Assembly: GCA_002307275.1 (NCBI GenBank)
Contig: DBTX01000021.1
Coordinates: forward strand, 1 to 64,000
Direction of reading: 5' to 3'
DNA length: 64,000 bases
DNA from: Hungateiclostridiaceae bacterium UBA1305
GTDB lineage: Bacteria; Bacillota; Clostridia; Acetivibrionales; DTU013
In this document: piece by piece, positions 8,690-14,842 of the stretch
Position numbering within the stretch: the first letter of the stretch is position 1
How the letters are laid out: each line of letters begins with the position of its first letter
Translations under genes and position numbers: made by a program
The notes under the pieces: model-generated
What the model saw: the letters and a program-made list of their open reading frames with translations, nothing else
The model's database searches: none
Told to the model about the DNA's origin: nothing

Positions 8690-9772
8690 TCAGCTGTTTT
8701 TAACTTCCTCGACGATGAGTCTGCCCATTTCCCTGGTTCCTACCGCCTGACCCCCGGCAGATACAATGTCGCCGGTTCTGAAGCCCTTCTCCAGTACCCG
8801 CTTGACTGCATTTTCAATCAGTTCGGCAGAGGCAGCCTGACCGAGTGAATATCTTAACATCATCGCTGTTGACAGGATCGTCGCGATGGGATTGGCTTTA
8901 TCCTGCCCCGCTATATCCGGCGCAGACCCGTGAATCGGTTCATAGAGGCCAAGAGTCCCGCTTCCAAGGCTTGCTGAAGGGAGCATGCCTATAGAGCCCG
9001 TTATCATGGAGGCTTCGTCCGATAAAATGTCTCCGAACAGATTGGAAGTGACTATAATATCAAACTGCCGTGGATTTCTGATCAGCTGCATTGCAGCATT
9101 ATCCACATACATGTGGTTCAGACGGATGTCCGGATATTCCTTTGAGACCTTTATGACAACCTCTCTCCACAGCTTCGAGCTTTCAAGCACATTTGCCTTG
9201 TCTACCGAGGTAACGAGGCCGCTGCGCCTGCCAGCCGCTTCAAACGCCAATCTGGCTATGCGCTCCACTTCACCGACGCTGTACCTCTCGGTATCATAAG
9301 CGGCTTCCCCGGCAGTCCCCGCACCAGTTCTGCCCCTCTCGCCGAAATAGATTCCGCCCGTCAGTTCACGAAATACAAGAATATCGATATTATCGCCTAT
9401 TATTTCCGATTTCAGCGGAGAAGCATCCCTGAGTGCCTGGTAGATGACCGCCGGCCTGAGATTTGCATAAAGCTCCAGTCCAGCCCTGATGCCAAGCAGC
9501 CCGGATTCGGGAGTCTTTCCTCCCGGCAGGCCTTCCCACTTCGGACCGCCGACTGCTCCCAGCAGCACCGCATCGCTTGATTTGGCCATCTGCAGTGTGG
9601 CCTGCGGCAGAGGTTCTCCACATGCATCGATGGCGCATCCGCCCATCAGCTCTTCATGATAATCGAACCCGAAACCATTTTTTTCGCCGACCGCATTCAA
9701 AACTGCAATCGCCTGATCCACCACTTCGGGGCCGATTCCGTCGCCCTTTAAAACAGTTATTTTATATTTCAT
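8690..9772 (-). CDS. leuB: 3-isopropylmalate dehydrogenase
   Basis: 360 residues beginning MKYKITVLKGDGIGPEV. It oxidatively decarboxylates 3-isopropylmalate to 2-oxoisocaproate in leucine synthesis with NAD. Visible signatures are GAVGGPKW, FRELTGGIYFG, the DKANVL segment with the catalytic Lys, and the VTSNLFGDILSDEAS metal-binding region, followed by GSAPDIAG. Length is standard. It is the last gene of leuC-leuD-leuB, 13 bp after leuD. Confidence 0.95.
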   Translation of the reverse strand: MKYKITVLKGDGIGPEVVDQAIAVLNAVGEKNGFGFDYHEELMGGCAIDACGEPLPQATLQMAKSSDAVLLGAVGGPKWEGLPGGKTPESGLLGIRAGLELYANLRPAVIYQALRDASPLKSEIIGDNIDILVFRELTGGIYFGERGRTGAGTAGEAAYDTERYSVGEVERIARLAFEAAGRRSGLVTSVDKANVLESSKLWREVVIKVSKEYPDIRLNHMYVDNAAMQLIRNPRQFDIIVTSNLFGDILSDEASMITGSIGMLPSASLGSGTLGLYEPIHGSAPDIAGQDKANPIATILSTAMMLRYSLGQAASAELIENAVKRVLEKGFRTGDIVSAGGQAVGTREMGRLIVEEVKNS

Positions 9773-9785
9773 TATTAAAATCCCC

Positions 9786-10280
9786 CTATCTTCCTGCCTG
9801 TTTCCGGAGGTAACCTATAAGACCGTCCGCTGCAATGAGCTCCTGCATGAATTCCGGAAACGGGACTCCCTGATAGGTGACATTCCTGGTTAAATTGTTT
9901 ATGATGCCCGTGTCAAAATCGATCTCCAGCCTGTCGCCTTCGGATATGTCGGCAGAGGCCTCCGGACACTCGATAATGGGCAGTCCGGTATTGATGGCAT
10001 TCCGGTAAAAAATTCTCGCAAAAGTCTCCGCGATGATGCAGGAAATGCCCGAATACTTGATCGCTATCGGAGCATGCTCCCTGGAAGAGCCGCAGCCGAA
10101 ATTCCTGCCCCCTACCATAATGTCTCCCTTTTCAACCCTTCCGACAAAGCTTGCATCAAGATCCTCCATACAATGTGATGCCAGTTCCGCCGGATTCGAA
10201 GTATTCAGATACCTGGCAGGTATAATAACATCCGTATCCACGTTATTTCCATATTTAATGACTTTCCCCTGTGTTTTCAT
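9786..10280 (-). CDS. leuD: 3-isopropylmalate dehydratase small subunit
   Basis: 164 residues, the length of the short bacterial/archaeal type LeuD. The N-terminus reads GNNVDTDVIIPARYL and the swivel domain has GRNFGCGSSREHAPIA. With LeuC it isomerises 2-isopropylmalate to 3-isopropylmalate. A GGAGGTATTATAG ribosome site precedes the ATG. The spacer to leuC is unusually long (220 bp) and is mostly filled by the leuC-derived repeat. Confidence 0.95.
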   Translation of the reverse strand: MKTQGKVIKYGNNVDTDVIIPARYLNTSNPAELASHCMEDLDASFVGRVEKGDIMVGGRNFGCGSSREHAPIAIKYSGISCIIAETFARIFYRNAINTGLPIIECPEASADISEGDRLEIDFDTGIINNLTRNVTYQGVPFPEFMQELIAADGLIGYLRKQAGR

Positions 10281-10350
10281 CTATAATACCTCCTATAGTT
10301 TACACGATCCGATTATTTAGCTTTTTTTCAATGCCGCGCAATCCCATTCG

Positions 10351-10532
10351 GGCTATTGCTCCTCCGTGGATGCGATCCTGCCGGTTATAGTGCTTCCGTT
10401 GATGCACTCCTGTCAGGTACAGGTGATAGTGCTTCCGATGCTGCACTCCTGTCAGGTACCGGTGATAGTGCTTCCGATGCTGCATTCCTTCAAGTATCGG
10501 TTATAGCTCCTCCGGTGATGCGATTCTGCCGG
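10351..10532. repeat. Degenerate 39-bp tandem repeat spanning the leuC stop codon
   Basis: Five units are visible on the plus strand starting at 10351, 10383, 10422, 10461 and 10499 (periods 32, 39, 39, 38). The last unit is the true 3' end of leuC including its stop codon; the other four lie downstream in the leuC-leuD spacer. Read in the leuC frame, units encode variants of an IASPEEL-stop peptide (for example IASTEEQ-stop and ASTEAL-stop). This suggests amplification of the gene end followed by decay. Confidence 0.85.
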
Positions 10533-11784
10533 CGACAGCGGATGCTGCTGCAATTGCAGGACTTGCAAGGTAAACTTCACTTTCCGGATGGCCCATTCTG
10601 CCGATGAAATTCCTGTTTGTCGTAGCCACAGCTCTTTCACCCTTTGCGAGTATGCCCATATGACCGCCGAGGCAGGGACCGCAGGTCGGTGTACTTACCG
10701 CAGCGCCGGCATCGATAAATATGTCAAAGAGCCCCTCATGCATTGACTGCTGCCATATTTTCTGCGTTGCGGGAATAATGATACACCTTACATCCGGATG
10801 AACCTTGCGCCCCTTGAGTATCTGTGCGGCCATACGCATATCTTCCATCCTGCCGTTCGTGCAGGAACCGATGATCACCTGATCGATTTTTATGTTCCCA
10901 ACTTTGTCGATCGTCCTCGCCTTGTCGGGAAGGGGCGGGAATGCCACAGTAGGCTTGATATCCTCAAGATTGATTACATATTCCCCACTATATACGGCAT
11001 CCGTATCCGCGGTAAACACTTCGTGTGGCTTTCTGGAATGCTCCCTGACATATACCAGAGTCTGTTCATCCACTTCGAAAATTCCGTTCTTTGCTCCGGC
11101 TTCAATCGCCATGTTCGCCATGGAGAACCTGTCGTCCATGGAAAGATTTTTGAGACCATCGCCCGTAAATTCCATCGATTTATACAATGCGCCATCCACA
11201 CCAATCATTCCGATGATATGCAGGATGACATCCTTGCCGCTGACCCACTTGCCTGGTTTGCCCCTGAGTTCGAACCTGATGGCCTCGGGCACCTTGAACC
11301 AGGCTTCTCCTGTTGCCATCCCAGCCGCCATGTCAGTGCTCCCGATCCCTGTGGAGAAAGCGCCAAGTGCGCCGTAGGTGCAGGTATGCGAATCCGCTCC
11401 GATGACCACATCACCCGGTACGACAAGCCCTTTTTCCGGCAGCAGCGCATGTTCAACACCCATTTGCCCGATTTCGAAGTAATTTACAATACCCATCTCC
11501 CGGGCAAATTCCTTTATAAATTTCACCTGCTCCGCAGATTTGATATCCTTGTTCGGAGTAAAATGATCAGGCACTATGGCAATTTTATTTTTATCAAATA
11601 CTTGATTCACACCGATTTTACGAAATTCCTTCACCGCTACGGGCGTGGTGATATCGTTTCCAAGTACCATATCGAGCCTGGCCTTTATAAGCTGGCCGGC
11701 TTCCACCCTGTCAAGACCCGCATGGGCTGCAAGGATTTTCTGAGTCATCGTCATGCCTTTTCCGCTTGAAAATTGATTTGTCAT
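10501..11784 (-). CDS. leuC: 3-isopropylmalate dehydratase large subunit
   Basis: 427 residues of the aconitase superfamily, in the form (about 420 residues) that pairs with the short LeuD. Motifs include GADSHTCTYGALGAFSTGIGS with the substrate-binding residues, IGSCTNGR with the first iron-sulfur Cys and TPTCGPCLGGHMG with the other two Cys ligands, so the 4Fe-4S cluster should be intact. The start at 11784 follows GGGAGGTATTAAC. The C-terminus (GRIASPEEL) lies in a tandem repeat that continues past the stop codon. The gene opens the leuCDB string; leuA is not in the window. Confidence 0.95.
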   Translation of the reverse strand: MTNQFSSGKGMTMTQKILAAHAGLDRVEAGQLIKARLDMVLGNDITTPVAVKEFRKIGVNQVFDKNKIAIVPDHFTPNKDIKSAEQVKFIKEFAREMGIVNYFEIGQMGVEHALLPEKGLVVPGDVVIGADSHTCTYGALGAFSTGIGSTDMAAGMATGEAWFKVPEAIRFELRGKPGKWVSGKDVILHIIGMIGVDGALYKSMEFTGDGLKNLSMDDRFSMANMAIEAGAKNGIFEVDEQTLVYVREHSRKPHEVFTADTDAVYSGEYVINLEDIKPTVAFPPLPDKARTIDKVGNIKIDQVIIGSCTNGRMEDMRMAAQILKGRKVHPDVRCIIIPATQKIWQQSMHEGLFDIFIDAGAAVSTPTCGPCLGGHMGILAKGERAVATTNRNFIGRMGHPESEVYLASPAIAAASAVAGRIASPEEL

Positions 11785-11822
11785 GTTAATACCTCCCTGT
11801 TACAAGAATTATACCGACTGGC

Positions 11823-11928
11823 ATACCAGGTTTCTTCCTGTTACTTGCCGTCATGCGGCAAAATATGAATGTTTTTTGTTATGCTGGTATATAATGCAAA
11901 AAAGAAATACAAAGCAGGCTTTTTTGCA
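11823..11928 (-). promoter_or_regulatory. Structured upstream region of leuCDB
   Basis: The 284-bp gap before leuC holds nested inverted repeats: TGCAAAAAAG/CTTTTTTGCA (11895-11904 and 11919-11928, perfect 10 bp), ATACCAG/CTGGTAT (11823-11829 and 11884-11890), and inside the latter TTGCCG/CGGCAA (11845-11850 and 11856-11861). They could be a regulator site plus a leader RNA fold. I see no T-box consensus and no leucine-rich leader peptide. Confidence 0.45.
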
Positions 11929-12068
11929 CTTATATTACCTTAAGCTAATTAGTCTACTATGTAGTATATCAATGTAGATTATGTGCCTATACAATAATCA
12001 TATTTGCAGAAATTTTACTCTTCCTATATCAATTATTTCTGCAACTTATTTGTATATTATAGATGAAA

Positions 12069-12953
12069 TTATACGGATTTTTTTCTGTATTGAAGCGGTG
12101 TCACATGAGCATATTTTTTAAACATCTCATTGAAACGCTGCTGATTTGAAAATCCAACGCTGAGTGCTATATCGCTGATTTTCAAGCCTGTGTCGGCCAG
12201 CAGCTCCTTCGCCCTGTCGATGCGCACCTTCAAAAGGAAATTGATCGGGCTCATTCCCGTCTCTTCCTTGAATGCCCTTATAAAATAGCTGGGACTGAGA
12301 AATACGAATTTAGAAATATCCCCAAGTGAAATGTCGCGTTCGAAATTGTTATGGATGAAGTTGATGGATATGTTGATAAGCTCACGAAGCTTGGGGCTCT
12401 TGGTCTTGATGCTGTTTTCCCACTCCATTTTGAGCGCACGTGAAAGCAGTACAAAAAGTTCGAGTACCAGCAGATAATTCAGGAATTCGCTGCCGGGTTC
12501 GCTATTCTCACGCTCTTTGAGAATCCTGTTCATCAGCACGATAATTTCATTTTTCTGGCTGACCTTCAAGGTGATATAAGCCCCTGTCTCCCGGCTGGTA
12601 ACGAAATTCAGAAAGTCCTCCAGCGGAATTTCAGAATATTCCCCATTGATCTTGTTTTCAAATTTAAAATTCAGAACGATGAATTCACAGCCATTTTCCG
12701 ACTTCACGATGAATTTGTGGTACTGCATGGGCTTAATGATGACAATATCATTCGGGCCAAGAGACACAGGCTGCCCGGAAATTTCAAATACCGCATAGCC
12801 TTTCTTCATGTAAACCATCTCATAATTCTCATGACGGTTGGGTTCCATGGACCAGGAGATATCCTGGATCCGCTCGATTGTCTTGACAATGACCGGAAGA
12901 AAGTTGGAGGAATTCAACACTCCTTCCCACGCCTTCGGCAGCAGCTTATCCAT
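12069..12953 (-). CDS. AraC-family transcriptional regulator with cupin sensor domain
   Basis: 294 residues. Residues about 30-110 form an AraC-type N-terminal cupin (HENYEMVYMKKGYAVFEI, then IVIIKPMQYHKF), and residues about 190-290 hold two helix-turn-helix motifs of the AraC C-terminal domain (FLSPSYFIRAFKEETGMSP and SDIALSVGFSNQQRFNEMFKKY). Such proteins usually sense a small molecule, often a sugar, and activate neighbouring genes. It is transcribed toward leuC and divergent from the toxin-antitoxin pair; its own target is unclear. The start is preceded by AAAGGGTGATTTC. Confidence 0.88.
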   Translation of the reverse strand: MDKLLPKAWEGVLNSSNFLPVIVKTIERIQDISWSMEPNRHENYEMVYMKKGYAVFEISGQPVSLGPNDIVIIKPMQYHKFIVKSENGCEFIVLNFKFENKINGEYSEIPLEDFLNFVTSRETGAYITLKVSQKNEIIVLMNRILKERENSEPGSEFLNYLLVLELFVLLSRALKMEWENSIKTKSPKLRELINISINFIHNNFERDISLGDISKFVFLSPSYFIRAFKEETGMSPINFLLKVRIDRAKELLADTGLKISDIALSVGFSNQQRFNEMFKKYAHVTPLQYRKKSV

Positions 12954-13068
12954 GAAATCACCCTTTCTGCAAGAACTGTCTCAAGCAAATTATACTCCAA
13001 ATGCTTACATTTGTCACGCAGTGAATGCCCCCGTACCCCCGGTGTGAAAAGAATAACGGGAATAAATA

Positions 13069-13116
13069 TTGCAGTATTTACAATAATAATATACAATATT
13101 TTTATACAATATTTTT
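13069..13116 (+). promoter_or_regulatory. Promoter and direct-repeat operator of the toxin-antitoxin pair
   Basis: TTGCAG (13069-13074), a 17-bp spacer and TACAAT (13092-13097) form a good sigma-A promoter. ATACAATATTTTT occurs twice head to tail (13091-13103 and 13104-13116), covering the -10 region and transcription start, where an antitoxin-toxin complex would block transcription. Confidence 0.6.
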
Positions 13117-13130
13117 CTGAGGTGAATGAT

Positions 13131-13403
13131 ATGCCCACTAAAGTAAAAAACATTACATTCTCCCTTCCAACGGAGCTTGTCGATAAATTGAAAGAATATG
13201 CAAAAGACCAGCGCATTCCGTCTTTAAATGCTGGAGTCAAAGAAGCTCTGGAGGAATATGTACTAAAAATCAGCAAGGAAAAATTAAGAAGTGAAATGGT
13301 ACACGCCTCAAAGGATGTATTGTTTCTGGAAGATTTAAAGGAGAGTATGAAATCATTTGAATCCTCTGATAATGAGATTTATAAGGGGGAGCCCGAATGG
13401 TAA
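13131..13403 (+). CDS. Ribbon-helix-helix antitoxin of a MazEF-type pair
   Basis: 90 residues. The first 50 look like a ribbon-helix-helix DNA-binding domain (KNITFSLPTELVDKLKEYA), and the acidic C-terminal half (ending SDNEIYKGEPEW) would wrap the toxin. The ATG at 13131 has TGAGGTGAATGAT before it. The stop codon overlaps the toxin ATG by several bases, the usual arrangement for co-translated toxin-antitoxin genes. It should neutralise the MazF-type toxin and repress the operon through the repeats at 13091-13116. Confidence 0.85.
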   Translation: MPTKVKNITFSLPTELVDKLKEYAKDQRIPSLNAGVKEALEEYVLKISKEKLRSEMVHASKDVLFLEDLKESMKSFESSDNEIYKGEPEW

Positions 13404-13744
13404 ATTATCAATGGAACATTTTCCGTGCCAGCCTTGATCCTGTCAAGGGCTCTGAGCAATCCGGCACCAGACCTGTTTTGATCATATCGGCAGAAGAGGC
13501 TAATGAATCGCTTCCAATCGTTACGGTTATTTCATTGACATCGGCTAAGCCAGGCAGAAAGGTATACTTAATTGAATCTTTATTAAAAGCCGAAGATACA
13601 GGCCTACCCAGAGATTCAATCGCAATGGCGCACCAGATCAGAGCTATATCAAAAGAACGACTTTGCGGAATGTGCGGGCAAATTACCTCGGAAGAAGTGA
13701 AGGTTGATATAAAAAGAGCCATAAAATTATATCTGGATATGTAA
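13397..13744 (+). CDS. MazF/PemK-type endoribonuclease toxin
   Basis: 115 residues with the CcdB/PemK fold signatures GSEQSGTRPVLIIS near residue 18, a VTVISLTSA strand, and LPRDSIAMAHQIRAISKERL, where the MazF family carries its conserved loop and Arg residues. It is expected to cleave specific mRNA sites when the antitoxin is lost. It overlaps the antitoxin gene and is followed by a strong terminator. The role could be stress response or simple maintenance of this stretch of chromosome. Confidence 0.88.
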   Translation: MVNYQWNIFRASLDPVKGSEQSGTRPVLIISAEEANESLPIVTVISLTSAKPGRKVYLIESLLKAEDTGLPRDSIAMAHQIRAISKERLCGMCGQITSEEVKVDIKRAIKLYLDM

Positions 13745-13759
13745 GGCAAGATACCTCCG

Positions 13760-13817
13760 CTATGTGGTTCACAGGGACGGGCTCATGCGTGCCGCCCCTA
13801 TGAGCCACATAGTTTTT
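13760..13817 (+). terminator. Terminator of the toxin-antitoxin operon
   Basis: CTATGTGGTTCA (13760-13771) pairs with TGAGCCACATAG (13801-13812), with one G-T type mismatch, followed by TTTTT. The loop itself contains GGGCTCATGCG-type secondary pairing. Confidence 0.75.
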
Positions 13818-14208
13818 CGTGTTGTTTTTGGATTTGCATATTGATTATTTTTAGAAAAAAAGTCGGTCACAGGAATCTGCGCTGTGATAGAATCAATTTA
13901 TCTTAAGATGACAGGAGCGCTCCTTATTGAACTGGAGGTCACTGGTTTTTTGAAGAATATCTGCTGGATAAGCCTGAAATCAGCAAGGAAACAGATATGC
14001 TGCTGCATATGTCGATAAAACCGAGGAAGTAAGGTGTTGATAGGGCTGACTATTTGCAGAGTTGGCTATTTGCGGACCTGCCAGGCTCAAGCAAAAGTAG
14101 GCGGAAAGACAAGGAATTTTCAGGTATGTAAGGCTCAAGCAAAAGTAAATGAGGAGATAAGAAGTTTACAAGCATATCAGTCTCAAGCACTGGGAAACAA
14201 GGATACAA
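13818..14208. other. Intergenic stretch with a possible gene remnant and a 48-bp repeat
   Basis: No gene with a supported start. A frame open from 13931 to the TAA at 14030-14032 encodes a plausible C-terminal fragment (FFEEYLLDKPEISKETDM, then LLHMSIKPRK) directly after an in-frame stop, so it may be the tail of a lost gene. From 14083 an AGGCTCAAGC-type repeat recurs every 48 bp. Confidence 0.4.
14083..14200. repeat. Degenerate 48-bp tandem repeat
   Basis: The core AGGCTCAAGC recurs at 14083, 14131 and (as AGTCTCAAGC) 14179. The 48-bp period preserves a reading frame with a 16-codon unit beginning QAQAKV or KAQAKV. It lies downstream of the PC4-like gene, whose own end also contains GGCTTGA, but derivation from that end is less clear than for leuC. 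Confidence 0.6.
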
Positions 14209-14249
14209 TGAGAAGGCCCTCTGTGTTGTTTATAACATGCGCCTTCTCA
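14209..14249 (-). terminator. Possible terminator of the PC4-like gene
   Basis: TGAGAAGGC (14209-14217) pairs with GCCTTCTCA (14241-14249), 37 bp past the stop codon of the PC4-like gene. The T content after the stem on the minus strand is low, so termination strength is uncertain. Confidence 0.45.
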
Positions 14250-14285
14250 TTCATCCTATTGATTCCCTGGTACCTAATATTGATG

Positions 14286-14522
14286 TCAAGCCTCCATCTC
14301 ATCAAACTCAACGGTTTCCAGCAGCTTTTTGAGCTCCGTTACCTCGTTTTTGTTAAGAGTAACGCCCTTTCCCATTTTTTCATGGGTCTCATCCCAGTCC
14401 CTGATGTCCAGCTTCGGTTTACGTTCATTCCAGCTTACCAGGTTGACTTCCTTTTTCCAGCCTTTTGTCCCTTCCCCAATGACTCCAAGATTCTTTTTGA
14501 TCTCATACTTTAGTTCTGTCAT
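14286..14522 (-). CDS. PC4/YdbC-like single-strand nucleic acid binding protein
   Basis: 78 residues. The core (KGWKKEVNLVSWNERKP, then KLDIRDWDETHEKMGKGVTL) matches the bacterial YdbC branch of the transcriptional coactivator p15 (PC4) fold, which binds single-stranded DNA as a dimer through its beta-sheet. The ATG at 14522 is chosen over one five codons earlier because GGAGGGG lies seven bases before it. The protein ends in an acidic tail (VEFDEMEA). Its promoter carries an SOS box across the -35 element, so a DNA-repair or replication-stress role is likely. It stands alone as a single-gene unit. Confidence 0.85.
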   Translation of the reverse strand: MTELKYEIKKNLGVIGEGTKGWKKEVNLVSWNERKPKLDIRDWDETHEKMGKGVTLNKNEVTELKKLLETVEFDEMEA

Positions 14523-14619
14523 TTTGAACCCCTCCATTTTAATTATTATAAGTGCACGATGATTATTGTCACTTAAATACGTAGATTTTTTACCCGGTTC
14601 TTTCCTGATTACTAATTAC

Positions 14620-14654
14620 ATTATATCAAATATATGGTAATCGAACAAGCGTTC
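14620..14654 (-). promoter_or_regulatory. SOS-box promoter of the PC4-like gene
   Basis: On the minus strand TTGTTC (14648-14643), a 17-bp spacer and TATAAT (14625-14620) form a strong sigma-A promoter. The site CGAACAAGCGTTC (14642-14654) fits the Gram-positive LexA box CGAAC-N4-GTTC and covers the -35 hexamer, so a LexA-type repressor would block RNA polymerase. Confidence 0.75.
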
Positions 14655-14842
14655 TGGGTAATAGTACAGATATTTTTACAAATTTCCCACTCCATCTATA
14701 GTGAGGAATCAATTCATCCTCCGCCTTCGCTCTCGCTTTGAAAGCAGAGTTGCTTAGAGGCTGGAGACTTCTTGCTGGATTGTTGAAAAATTCTTTTTTG
14801 TCGATATAAGGCTAATTCTCTTCTATCGTGCAGAGTTAAGCC
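14655..14842. other. Intergenic, nothing recognised
   Basis: Between the SOS promoter and the end of the large secreted protein gene I see no gene, clear terminator or repeat. Confidence 0.5.

Noticed and set aside
10300..10485. Small repeat protein between leuD and leuC
   Set aside because: It is a shifted-frame reading of the leuC-derived repeats, without a ribosome site of its own.
11785..12068. T-box or leucine leader peptide before leuC
   Set aside because: No T-box consensus, no run of Leu codons; only inverted repeats are seen.
13931..14032. Small gene after the toxin-antitoxin terminator
   Set aside because: Preceded directly by a stop codon and lacking a start with a ribosome site; better seen as a remnant.
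14034..14513. 159-codon plus-strand frame beginning with a GTG
   Set aside because: Its front is the 48-bp repeat and its end is antisense to the PC4-like gene; no ribosome site and no recognisable domain.
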